This document shows positions 34,666 to 43,298 of a stretch of DNA of 64,000 nucleotides, piece by piece. Within the stretch, counting starts at the first letter, position 1, and every line of letters starts with the position of its first letter. The position numbers and the translations under genes are program-made. The notes under the pieces are model-generated. The model was not told the DNA's origin. It made no database searches and saw nothing but the letters and a program-made list of their open reading frames with translations. Source of the DNA: Prosthecobacter dejongeii. GTDB lineage: Bacteria > Verrucomicrobiota > Verrucomicrobiia > Verrucomicrobiales > Verrucomicrobiaceae. Location: the NCBI RefSeq assembly GCF_014203045.1, contig NZ_JACHIF010000004.1:104943-168942 (forward strand), written 5' to 3'.

Positions 34666-37600
34666 ATGCCAACAGAATCCAGTTCCCTGAATCATCTGCT
34701 TATCAGTGCCTCAGCAGGCTCGGGCAAGACATATCAGTTGGTCCGTAGATATCTGCACTTACTAACCCTGAACCAGGAGGCAGAAGGGATCGCAGCCATG
34801 ACCTTTACCCGAAAGGCGGCGGGGGAATTTTTTAGCCGCATTCTTCAACGGCTGGCAGAGTTAGCTCAGCACCCCGAGCGCGCGGCTGCCTTCTTTCAGG
34901 GGTGCCACCCCGCCGTTCGAGAAACTTTAGATTATGGGCTCTTACTGCGCCACGTCACCCGCCGCATGCATCGTCTGCGGCTGGGGACGATGGACAGTTT
35001 TTTTGCCAATGTGGCCGCTTGTTTTCCGATGGAACTCGGGTTGCCGGCGGGGGCGCGCGTGATGGATGAAGATGAAACACGCCAGGCTCGGCGAGAGGCG
35101 CTGGACGGCCTACTCGAACGTCTTTACGTTGAGGAAAATGGCAAGGCGCAGAGTGCATTGATGGAGGCCTACAAACAGGCTACTTTCGGGGCGGAGGAAA
35201 AGACGGTGGATAGCACGCTCCAGGATTGGCTGGCTGAAGGCTTGACTCTCTGGGAGGACAGCCGGCCAAGGTTAACCGCTGAGCAAGGTGAGGTGGAGAC
35301 CGATTTTCGCGGTTGGGGTGAAATTCAGGCGATTTGGACGGATAGGCCGAATGCTACTTCTCTGGCAGATGCAATTGCTGAATTGCGCGCTAGCTTCGTG
35401 CCCCTCAATGAAGCGGGGGTGAATTTGTTGGAGGAAACCTTGAGTGCAGTCTTGGAGACCGTGCCTGGTATGAGCATGCCCAAGAGGACCAAAGAATTGC
35501 TGGAAAAGGCGCAGGAAAATTGGGCGGACCTTTTAGCAGGCGATGCGGAACTGGTGTGGATGCGCAAAAAAACACCCATTCAGGGCGCTGCAGCACGGGC
35601 TTGGGTGGAGGTGGTGCGAACTCTCATGGCACGTGAGTTTGTGGTGCGAGCGGAGCGGACACGAGGGTTGGCCTCCGTCATATCCCTGCTGGCTGAGGAA
35701 TATGCGCAGACGGTGCGCTCGCGTGGTCGTCTTTCGTTTGCAGATGTTCAACGTCTGTTGTCGCAGGCTGCTGCGCAAGCGTCTCCATGGGGCTCTGGGG
35801 AAGGGGAGTTATGGTACCGTTTAGATGGCCGACATCAGCACTGGTTATTGGATGAGTTTCAGGACACCAGTCGAGTGCAATGGCATGTGATTGGTGGACT
35901 GGTGGATGAAGTGATCCAGGACGATAGTGGCGAGCGCAGTTTCTTCTCCGTGGGAGATCCGAAGCAATCTATCTACCTTTGGAGGCAAGCGGAGCCGGAT
36001 CTCTTTGATGACATCTTAAGCGCCTACCCAGCCTATGCTGATCGAGGGCTACACACAGCGCGTCTGAGTCAATCTTTCCGCAGTGCCCAGTCAGTGCTGG
36101 ATACAGTCAATGCAGTCTTTAGCCAAGTCTCAGTCCTGAGGGAGCTTTTACCTGACGGGGCGCTCAAAGGCTTCGCCTTCGAAGAACATGCGGCTGCCCA
36201 GACTGCCCTCACTGGGCATGCAGCGCTCATTTCACCCGACCCGAAACTCGATGTGGAGAATGCAACAACGCATCTGACCGCAGAGCTTTTGTGCAAAATT
36301 GAGCCCTTACGGCGGGGCCTTACCTGTGCCATTCTCGTACGGTCTAACAAGGAAGCGCGTGAAGTGACGGAGGAACTGCGGGCGCTCACGGGCATGGAGG
36401 TTGTCTGTGAATCTGATCAGCATCCTTGTAGTGATAATGCGGTCAATCTTGCCCTGTTATCGCTGCTTTCATTGGCTGCGCATCCCGGTGATAAACAGGC
36501 GTTGGAGCATCTGCGTATGACGCCTTTGTGGTCGCAAATCGAAACCTCGGAGACCTCTTGGCCTTACACCATTACCAAAGTGCAGAGCCTGGTTTTTGAA
36601 AAAGGGTTTGCAGCTTATCTAGAATTCTGGACTCCGCTTCTGCGCCAGGTCCTTCCGGAAATGGATGCCTTCCACGTTCAACGACTGGGGCAGATGGCTG
36701 ACATTGCAGCTGAGTTTGATGCGTCAGGAAGTCGTGACATTGACAGCTTTCTTGAGTTTGCCAGGGAGTATCCTTTGCGCACCCGCCGTGCAACGGCAGC
36801 CGTTCAAGTGATGACCATTCATGCTTCCAAAGGACTGGAGTTTGATGTGGTGGTTTTGCCCAATCTGGATGGCACTGCGATGGATCATGCGCGGCGGGAT
36901 GATCTTTTGGTGAGCCGCATGGAGGGCGAGGTACGTTGGGTTTTGGAAACTCCTCCCAAAGTGTATGCTCAATTGGATGCGACGCTCCGTGCAGAACTTT
37001 TAGAAACTCAGCGTCGCACTGCTTTTGAGTCACTCTGCCGTCTCTATGTGGCGATGACTCGGGCAAAACGGGGGCTCTATTTTATCACTGAGACGGAGCC
37101 TAAAGCTGGCAAGGCCGTCAAAGAATCTAAACTGCTCCGGGCGACTTTGGGGCGCGATGGATCTCGCCCACTGACTGGCGACGCCAGTCTGGGCATCGTT
37201 GAGTGGGAGACCGGTATGGCGGATTGGTTTGAAGCACATGCGTTTATTCCTGAATCTATGCCCCAGCCTTTGATATTACACTCTCCGTTAGGGGAATTGT
37301 TGCGTCAAACTCAGCCGATGCCCCGCCGTCGCACTCCCTCGGGTGAAGAAAGTTTTAAGGTCAAGGGTAGAATCCTTTTTGGTGAAGGACGTGAGCCGGG
37401 GCGGCGCCTAGGAACTTTAGTTCATGAGCTCTTTGCCGAAGTCGAATGGACTCCAAACTTGCCGGAGCTGGAGGCTCGTTGGTTGGCCAAAGGCCTCATC
37501 ACTGCTGATGACTTGTGCGCGAGTGAAGGACCTGCCTGGACGGCTCTCAAGATGGTGTGCAAAGTCTTGCAAAATGAGGACTGTGCAGGAGCGTTTATGC

Positions 37601-37911
37601 GTCCTACAGGACATGCCGAAGTCTGGCGCGAACGCTCTTTTGACTTAGTGCTGCATGGGGAATGGATTTCTGGCACTTTCGACCGCGTGATTTTGACCCG
37701 TGACCAAGCTGGACGTTACCAACATGCATGGGTGGTAGATTTCAAAACAGATGAGGTTTCAAATGAAGATGCTTTAGGGGAGAAATTGGCAGGATACGGC
37801 CCCCAAATCGCGCTTTACCGAAATGCGATCTCCAAACTTACCTCGATTCCTGAAGACTCCGTCAGATGTAGCCTGCTATTCACACGGCTGCTTCGACTGG
37901 TGGAATTGTAA
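34666..37911 (+). CDS. addA: AddA/RecB-like UvrD helicase-nuclease
   Basis: The 1081-residue protein (ATG 34666, preceded by AAGGA about ten bases upstream; ATG 34621 also possible) combines a UvrD-type helicase and a RecB-family nuclease. Helicase motifs: Walker A ISASAGSGKT (about 13-22), SFADVQRLL, DEFQDTSRVQW (motif II), SVGDPKQSIYLWRQA, VMTIHASKGLEFDVVVLP and YVAMTRAKRGLYF. The C-terminal nuclease has GTLVHELF, WVVDFKTDEV and QIALYR, the PD-(D/E)XK pattern of AddA. It resects double-strand breaks for recombination. AddA normally works with AddB encoded beside it; here the neighbours are unrelated genes on the other strand, so any partner is elsewhere or absent. Confidence 0.9.
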   Translation: MPTESSSLNHLLISASAGSGKTYQLVRRYLHLLTLNQEAEGIAAMTFTRKAAGEFFSRILQRLAELAQHPERAAAFFQGCHPAVRETLDYGLLLRHVTRRMHRLRLGTMDSFFANVAACFPMELGLPAGARVMDEDETRQARREALDGLLERLYVEENGKAQSALMEAYKQATFGAEEKTVDSTLQDWLAEGLTLWEDSRPRLTAEQGEVETDFRGWGEIQAIWTDRPNATSLADAIAELRASFVPLNEAGVNLLEETLSAVLETVPGMSMPKRTKELLEKAQENWADLLAGDAELVWMRKKTPIQGAAARAWVEVVRTLMAREFVVRAERTRGLASVISLLAEEYAQTVRSRGRLSFADVQRLLSQAAAQASPWGSGEGELWYRLDGRHQHWLLDEFQDTSRVQWHVIGGLVDEVIQDDSGERSFFSVGDPKQSIYLWRQAEPDLFDDILSAYPAYADRGLHTARLSQSFRSAQSVLDTVNAVFSQVSVLRELLPDGALKGFAFEEHAAAQTALTGHAALISPDPKLDVENATTHLTAELLCKIEPLRRGLTCAILVRSNKEAREVTEELRALTGMEVVCESDQHPCSDNAVNLALLSLLSLAAHPGDKQALEHLRMTPLWSQIETSETSWPYTITKVQSLVFEKGFAAYLEFWTPLLRQVLPEMDAFHVQRLGQMADIAAEFDASGSRDIDSFLEFAREYPLRTRRATAAVQVMTIHASKGLEFDVVVLPNLDGTAMDHARRDDLLVSRMEGEVRWVLETPPKVYAQLDATLRAELLETQRRTAFESLCRLYVAMTRAKRGLYFITETEPKAGKAVKESKLLRATLGRDGSRPLTGDASLGIVEWETGMADWFEAHAFIPESMPQPLILHSPLGELLRQTQPMPRRRTPSGEESFKVKGRILFGEGREPGRRLGTLVHELFAEVEWTPNLPELEARWLAKGLITADDLCASEGPAWTALKMVCKVLQNEDCAGAFMRPTGHAEVWRERSFDLVLHGEWISGTFDRVILTRDQAGRYQHAWVVDFKTDEVSNEDALGEKLAGYGPQIALYRNAISKLTSIPEDSVRCSLLFTRLLRLVEL

Positions 37912-37912
37912 T

Positions 37913-38689
37913 TCAGTTCGCCACGGCCCGAGCTCGGATAATGACTAGCTGTTTGACCAACAGTTCGCTGCTGACCCGATCGCCTGCGCTCAGGCGGAGA
38001 GTTTCCCCTTTCGCCTCAGCGGAAAGGGTGATTTGTCCCAATCTCATGACGCCATAGGTCGTCGCATTGGCCGTTGTCTTGCTGCTATCTAAGGACGCTT
38101 CGGCTTTTTCTCCTGCTAAGGAAACTTGGACGGCGAGGGGTTGAGTGAGGCTGGGGCAGGCATAGTTCAGGACAATGTCATAGGTGCCAGCAGGCAGGGA
38201 TTCAATGCGCCATTCAATTTCGCCGACAGCGGCAGCTTCTGGGCTTGCACTGCTAGATGGAGTTGGGCTGATGCTTCGAGCTAGGGCTGGGGTAAGCGCT
38301 ATAAACGCGCGCGAGTTTTTTACCAGCGTAGGCATGGGCTGAGTCACCGGCATTTCCGAAGGTGTCTTCAAGGACTGCACAGCCGCAGCCAGATCTACGA
38401 CGGCGCCGTTTGAGATGATGCCCTGGATGCGCTGAATCTCGTTTTGATACGGTTTGGGGTCGGATGCTTGAGCGGCCAGTTTTTGCAGGTCTGTGATGTA
38501 CTTGCTCAGTATTGGAATATGTTTGGCCCTTAACTGAAGTTGGTAGATGGTTTCCATCTGCCGGAGACGCGAGGCATCACTGCTTGCCGCCACTGGTGCT
38601 GAATTCACGGGCAGTGATATCTGGGCAACTCCTGAGCCCGTCAGTGCGCAAAGACAGGTAAGGATGATGGAAAGATATCTCATGCTCAT
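37913..38689 (-). CDS. Secreted coiled-coil/beta-sandwich protein, last gene of a three-gene cluster
   Basis: The 258-residue precursor starts at ATG 38689, overlapping the upstream stop as ATGA. Signal peptide (ILTCLCALTGSGVA), then a helical, coiled-coil-like segment (about residues 40-100), a Ser/Pro/Ala linker, and a beta-rich C-terminal module with GEIEWRIESLPAGTYDIVLN, followed by VMRLGQITLSAEAKGETLRL and VKQLVIIRA. The same layout and the phrase EW-x5-LPxGxYxxxLxY recur in the two upstream genes, so the three look like diverged paralogs. The module resembles carbohydrate-binding or jelly-roll domains in style only. I do not recognise a named family. Confidence 0.72.
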   Translation of the reverse strand: MSMRYLSIILTCLCALTGSGVAQISLPVNSAPVAASSDASRLRQMETIYQLQLRAKHIPILSKYITDLQKLAAQASDPKPYQNEIQRIQGIISNGAVVDLAAAVQSLKTPSEMPVTQPMPTLVKNSRAFIALTPALARSISPTPSSSASPEAAAVGEIEWRIESLPAGTYDIVLNYACPSLTQPLAVQVSLAGEKAEASLDSSKTTANATTYGVMRLGQITLSAEAKGETLRLSAGDRVSSELLVKQLVIIRARAVAN

Positions 38690-40191
38690 GGCTGTGAATC
38701 CTCCGATAACGACCATGCACCGGGGGCTGGGTTTTGTCGACGGGCCGTTTTTTCACGCTCCAGCAAAGAGTCAAACAATCCGTTCTCCATCATTCCTCGG
38801 CGGTCTTTTGGTGAGATGACGGCTGCTAAGCCCTGGTCCACCAAAACATTCTGGTAGAGACCAATCTCGGGTAAAAATACCAGGGCATTGACCGTTCCAT
38901 CCTTATTCTTACCTGGACGCACGAGGATACGCAGGGCTTTTCCTTCGAGATACCCGGCAGTGAATTCTTGAGCGGTTCGACCCAGAGGTGTGATGTCGTT
39001 GCTGCCTAACCGGAAGTGTTGAGTGAAGGTTTTGGCGGCGTCTTTGTCACCCTCATCCAGCGGAGCGCAGAGCAACCAAAGAAGCTTGATCGTTAGGCGG
39101 CGACCCTCGTGATCAATGACAAAACGGTCTCCTCGGTTGGCAGGATCTTCAATAAAACGAGCACCATCCAGGTCTTCAAAACCATTGAGTCCACCATTGT
39201 TGCCTAACAAACGTAGTGGACCTGCGGCTTGGCCACGGCTGGTTTCCATCAGTTTAAGTAGGCGTTTGATCTCGGCATCCGCGGCATCTCCCAGAGTCGG
39301 ATTTGAGGCTGAGAGCTGACGGATGTTCTCAAGGTAACTTTCGACGATGGGTTTTTGAACCGTCGTGAGAGCATCGTGGAGTGATTTTTTCAGGGCGTCG
39401 AGAGAGGGGCCTTCAGGTGCTGGGCTGGTGATGGTAGGTGCCTCCACCGTCATGGGCATGAGGCGTAGATTGCGCAACCGCAGTAGATTGCCTGGATAGC
39501 CTGAGGCAGCCGTAAGTCGCAGGGTGACTGGACTGCGGGTGAAGTTGACTGGCCCGATTTTTAGCGCCTCGAAGGTGGTGTCATCATGACTCAGTTTGAC
39601 CTCAAAAGAGCGACGGTTTTCAGCCGCGCCTGCGAGTAAAGAGACTTCTAAAAACTCAAATACGGCGCTTTCTTGCGGTTGTGAGCGCCCAGGAACTAAA
39701 GTCCCGGGAAGCGAAGGCAATTCGACCAAGTTTGCCTCCAGTTCGAGGTAGTATTTTCCTGGGGAGAGTCGTAGGTTGGCCCACTCCGCACCGCTGCCGC
39801 CTGTGCGCCAACCCGTGATGAGGTCACCCCGGGTCTCGGCTGAGCCAATGAAGCGCGCCTGAGCCGGGAGTAGTGGGAAGGCTAAGGACTGAGCCTGAGC
39901 TGTGTCATTCGTGGGGTAGAGAGCTTTGAGTTCAGCACGGCGCTGCTGCACCAATCGCGCTTCTTCATAGTCAGTCGCTTCTGCGAGTTCTTGCTCTACC
40001 TTCGTCAGGGCACGTTCATACTGATCTGTCAGCGTCTGAGAGTCAGCCATGATTTGGCGGAGAAAGCCTGCCCGCGTGACGGCAAGCGGTGCGGGGTCAG
40101 GCTTTTGTGCCCAGGCGCTAGCTGCGCAGGCCAACCCACCTGCTAGAAGGCAGAGGCTCAGGAAATAGCTTGGGCGCGGGGGAGTCATCAT
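38686..40191 (-). CDS. Secreted protein with possible degenerate SNase-like domain, middle of the cluster
   Basis: The 501-residue precursor has a signal peptide (CLLAGGLACAASAWA), a coiled coil (about residues 50-92, including ATDYEEARL), a beta-rich module (about 110-250; GWRTGGSGAEWANLRLSPG), a second helical stretch and a C-terminal domain (about 353-495). The latter reads like a staphylococcal-nuclease fold: DRFVIDHEGRRLTIKLLWL, then KDGTVNALVFLPEIGLYQN, LVDQGLAAV and a terminal EREKTARR...GAW. The catalytic Arg and Glu of true nucleases are not at the expected places, so it is probably inactive if the fold assignment holds. Translation is coupled to both neighbours by ATGA-type overlaps. 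Confidence 0.72.
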   Translation of the reverse strand: MMTPPRPSYFLSLCLLAGGLACAASAWAQKPDPAPLAVTRAGFLRQIMADSQTLTDQYERALTKVEQELAEATDYEEARLVQQRRAELKALYPTNDTAQAQSLAFPLLPAQARFIGSAETRGDLITGWRTGGSGAEWANLRLSPGKYYLELEANLVELPSLPGTLVPGRSQPQESAVFEFLEVSLLAGAAENRRSFEVKLSHDDTTFEALKIGPVNFTRSPVTLRLTAASGYPGNLLRLRNLRLMPMTVEAPTITSPAPEGPSLDALKKSLHDALTTVQKPIVESYLENIRQLSASNPTLGDAADAEIKRLLKLMETSRGQAAGPLRLLGNNGGLNGFEDLDGARFIEDPANRGDRFVIDHEGRRLTIKLLWLLCAPLDEGDKDAAKTFTQHFRLGSNDITPLGRTAQEFTAGYLEGKALRILVRPGKNKDGTVNALVFLPEIGLYQNVLVDQGLAAVISPKDRRGMMENGLFDSLLEREKTARRQNPAPGAWSLSEDSQP

Positions 40192-40970
40192 TTGCTGGCT
40201 GGCACCAGTTCTACTGCGAGCAGTTGCATCAAATTATCTTTTAAAACCGTGCGTGCACGGATCTTGAGCGGGCCTGTGCCATCGGTAATCTTCAGGGTTC
40301 CCAGATTTTTTTCTTGGGGGCCTTTCAGGGTCGTTTCCACATCAGCCATGAGGCTGAAACGAGCTTCCTGCACGGCCAGAGCCCCGCCTTCGAGAGGTGT
40401 GCAGCGATAACGCAGAACAACTTCATAACCGCCAGGCGGGAGATTTCCCAATTTCCACTCGGCTGTAGCACCTGGCTTGGCCCAACCTGTGAGTGCACCG
40501 CCATCCCGCCGTACTCCGGAAAGTTTAGCGGCCTCTATAGGCAAGCGAATGCGGTCTGGCAGTAGGCTAGCCTTGATGGATTGTTCTCGAGTTTGCAGGA
40601 GTAAGAGTTCTTTATCCAATCTTTCCAGCTCTGTCTCCAAGCGTTTGCGCAAGTCACGGGCTTCAATAGCCCCTGTATAATCCCGTGTTTCGGCCCGGCT
40701 TTTTTCCAGCAAGATGAGTTCTGAAAGGTGTTTTTTGAGCGGAGCTAGGCTAACTTCGAGCAAGTTTCGCTGAAAGCTCAATCTGGCTAGGTCGAGCGTG
40801 CGCTTGGGATCTGGCTCAGCCCCGGGCATGGTTGTGGGGACGGCCAGCAGCGCCAGCCCGCCAAGCCACAGGCAAAAGCCGGATAAAAGCGCGAGGTTCA
40901 CAGAAGAGAGATTAGGGCAAAAACCGTGCCGATCCGGGTGCGAATCAAGCAGCTTGGGAATCCTAGCCAT
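40188..40970 (-). CDS. Coiled-coil/beta-sandwich protein, first gene of the cluster
   Basis: The start is uncertain: ATG 40970 is given here, with ATG 41033 and GTG 40901 as alternatives. The last would place a signal-like segment (NLALLSGFCLWLGGLALLAVP) at the very N-terminus. A coiled coil follows (ETRDYTGAIEARDLRKRLET and similar heptads), then a beta-rich module with GWAKPGATAEWKLGNLPPGG, YEVVLRYRCTPLEGGALAVQ and LLAVELVPA. It parallels the two downstream genes in domain order. The stop overlaps the next ATG. It is divergent from the PQQ beta-propeller gene. Function unknown; export to the envelope is likely. Confidence 0.68.
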   Translation of the reverse strand: MARIPKLLDSHPDRHGFCPNLSSVNLALLSGFCLWLGGLALLAVPTTMPGAEPDPKRTLDLARLSFQRNLLEVSLAPLKKHLSELILLEKSRAETRDYTGAIEARDLRKRLETELERLDKELLLLQTREQSIKASLLPDRIRLPIEAAKLSGVRRDGGALTGWAKPGATAEWKLGNLPPGGYEVVLRYRCTPLEGGALAVQEARFSLMADVETTLKGPQEKNLGTLKITDGTGPLKIRARTVLKDNLMQLLAVELVPASK

Positions 40971-41076
40971 GCCAGCCAGCATGGCAAGGCCTGTGTTCAT
41001 TCCATCCATCAGCGATTTCTCTTCATGGGCCATGCTGTGGTGCAACTTTTTTCCTCAATCCAAGTTTCAGGAGGTG

Positions 41077-42363
41077 ATGAAATATTCTTTTCTGTTCCTC
41101 TTTCTCTGGGGTGTAGCCCTTCAAGCCTCCGACTGGCCGCGTTTTTTAGGTCCGACGGGAGCTGCGGTGCTGCCTGAAAGCAACATTCCGACGACTTGGT
41201 CACAGACAGAAAACTTGGCCTGGAAGGCTAACCTGCCAGGCCCTGGCTCATCGAGTCCCATCGTGGTGGGTGATAAAGTGTTTATCACATGCTGGAGCGG
41301 ATATGGAGACAAGCCCGATGCCAAAGATATGGCGAAACTCCAGCGCCACATCGTTTGTCTAAAGCTGGCAGATGGCAGTCCATTGTGGGAGGCCACCATT
41401 GCTTCGACCGTGCCTGAAGATCCTTTCGAGGGCTTCATCACAGAGCATGGGTATGCCACTCATACACCGGTCAGTGATGGTGAGCGTGTGTATGTCTTTT
41501 TTGGCAAAAGTGGGGCCTACGCGTTTGATCTGAATGGGAAAGAACTGTGGCACACCTCCTTAGCCACAGGGTCTGGAAGTCGAAAGTGGGGCTCCGGAGG
41601 CAGTCCGATCTTATACAAGGACACTTTGATCGTAAATGCGACCGATGAGAGCCAAGCGCTTTACGCTCTGGATAAAAGGACTGGTAAGCAGATCTGGAAA
41701 GCGGGGGGCGACATGATTGATCTGGCTTATGGCACTCCATCCATCGTGGAATCCGGGGGGCGCACCGATTTAGTTTTTGCCATTGCTCAGGAAATCTGGG
41801 GGCTGAATCCTGAGACTGGTAAAATGCGTTGGTTTGCAACCCATGGTCTGCCTGGGAATATTTCTCCCTGTTTGATTCACGACGAAGATCGAGTTTATCT
41901 TTTCGGCGGGTACCCGACTCAGGGCAGTGCCGCCATCAAACTGGGAGGTCAGGGGGATGTCACTGCGACTCACATTTTATGGACGAGCAAAAGCAGCTCG
42001 TATGTGCCGACGCCAGTGCTTTATCAGGGGCACCTTTATGTGGTCAATGACCAGGGCTTTGCCATCTGCATGGATGCTAAAACCGGTCGAGACATCTATC
42101 GTGAACGGGTCATTGACAGCGGTGGTGGGCGTGGACGGGGAAAGCCCTTTTATGCGTCTCCTGTGTTGATTGGCGAACGGCTCTACTGCGTCTCCCGCCG
42201 TGGTGGAACATACGTCATCGCGGCAAAGCCTACCTATGAGAAGCTGGCTCATAACATTTTAGCGGATGATGCCTCCCAGTTCCACGGCACCCCTGCTGTG
42301 GCGGGAGATCGCCTACTGCTGCGGAGTGAGCAGGCTATCTATTGCATTCGATCAGTGAAGTAA
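41077..42363 (+). CDS. Exported PQQ-like (BamB-type) beta-propeller protein
   Basis: The 428-residue precursor starts at ATG 41077 with signal peptide MKYSFLFLFLWGVALQAS, then DWPRFLGPTG, the opening seen in many planctomycetal and verrucomicrobial PQQ-propeller proteins. Blades recur as AFDLNGKELWHTSLA, ALDKRTGKQIWKAGGD, GLNPETGKMRWFA and CMDAKTGRDIYRE. No quinoprotein dehydrogenase active-site Cys pair is evident, so it is probably a binding or scaffold propeller. AGGAGGTGAT overlaps the start codon, an unusually close Shine-Dalgarno placement. It is divergent from the secreted three-gene cluster. Confidence 0.85.
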   Translation: MKYSFLFLFLWGVALQASDWPRFLGPTGAAVLPESNIPTTWSQTENLAWKANLPGPGSSSPIVVGDKVFITCWSGYGDKPDAKDMAKLQRHIVCLKLADGSPLWEATIASTVPEDPFEGFITEHGYATHTPVSDGERVYVFFGKSGAYAFDLNGKELWHTSLATGSGSRKWGSGGSPILYKDTLIVNATDESQALYALDKRTGKQIWKAGGDMIDLAYGTPSIVESGGRTDLVFAIAQEIWGLNPETGKMRWFATHGLPGNISPCLIHDEDRVYLFGGYPTQGSAAIKLGGQGDVTATHILWTSKSSSYVPTPVLYQGHLYVVNDQGFAICMDAKTGRDIYRERVIDSGGGRGRGKPFYASPVLIGERLYCVSRRGGTYVIAAKPTYEKLAHNILADDASQFHGTPAVAGDRLLLRSEQAIYCIRSVK

Positions 42364-42386
42364 ACCGAGCCAGATCAATGTGGGTA

Positions 42387-43145
42387 CTATTCGTCACTCA
42401 ATCGCTGTAGTTGCCTAACCAATTCTTTGACTTCGTGGGCGCCCCGGATATCGCGAAACTGAACCTCTATGTCCGCATTCGCCGCGGATGAAAAATTCAC
42501 GGTTCCAAGACCTAGTAGGCCTTTGAGGCCACTTTCGTGCACATCAATGCTACGAATGTCGCAGATACGCACTTCTCTAGAACTCCGCCCCAGCAATCCC
42601 CAGACAACTTCGACACGCTCTTCGGTCACGAGGTAGGTCCGGGTAGATCGGAAAATGCCAACCAGAATAAAGAGGACCAGCGCGAGTCCTGCGCTTATAG
42701 GGGCATAGATCGGGTCAATTTTTAGGATCATGAAGGTGGTAATCAGGAGCAACAATGCCAAAAAAAGTGCTTTGCCTGCCCCGAACCAAGACGGGTGCGA
42801 TTCATGCAGTATCCATTCTCCGGCAGGAGTGTAGCGCTCCGTCCCTTTAGGAATTTCTTCTTCAGACTCTGCTTGTTCGGTTTCTTCGTATTCGATTTCA
42901 GAACCTTCTTCATGCGGTGCGTCTGCGCGAAATTCGCGGAATAAAGGGCGGTCAATCCGTGCCCCAGCGTGAGCTCGCGGCGCACGCATGCCGCTGATGA
43001 CATCGCCCACGGTGTGATCACGGCCTGAGGTCGTATCTTGGCACAGGTCCCCGCGTGCGAGCGAGCCTCTTTCCACTAAAAGAAACAAGTCCTCTTTGGA
43101 AAGTAGCCCCGGAAACGCCGGATGTTCTAGCAAACGATAACGCAT
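42387..43145 (-). CDS. Membrane protein with GYF-like and bacterial PH (bPH2/YdbS) domains
   Basis: The protein has 252 residues from ATG 43145 (MRYRLLEHPAF). The first 55 or so residues (GLLSKEDLFLLVERGSLARGD) resemble the GYF_2/DUF4339 type of small protein-interaction domain. An acidic linker follows, then two transmembrane helices (ALFLALLLLITTFMILKI and a second after a short turn) and a bPH2 domain (RTYLVTEERVEVVWGLLGRS through DVHESGLKGLLGLGTVNFSS). Such YdbS-like proteins are inner-membrane and poorly understood. It is divergent from sufS. Confidence 0.8.
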   Translation of the reverse strand: MRYRLLEHPAFPGLLSKEDLFLLVERGSLARGDLCQDTTSGRDHTVGDVISGMRAPRAHAGARIDRPLFREFRADAPHEEGSEIEYEETEQAESEEEIPKGTERYTPAGEWILHESHPSWFGAGKALFLALLLLITTFMILKIDPIYAPISAGLALVLFILVGIFRSTRTYLVTEERVEVVWGLLGRSSREVRICDIRSIDVHESGLKGLLGLGTVNFSSAANADIEVQFRDIRGAHEVKELVRQLQRLSDE

Positions 43146-43298
43146 GATGGATAAACCCGAGCAGTCATAAAGGAATGCGACTAGACATGCAAAAGACAAA
43201 GTGTGGCCCAGCCCTCGACTAAACCACCAAAACAGGCACCTTAGACTACGCCGCCCACTTGCACGATGCGGAGGGAGATGATAGGGCACCAGATTCTC

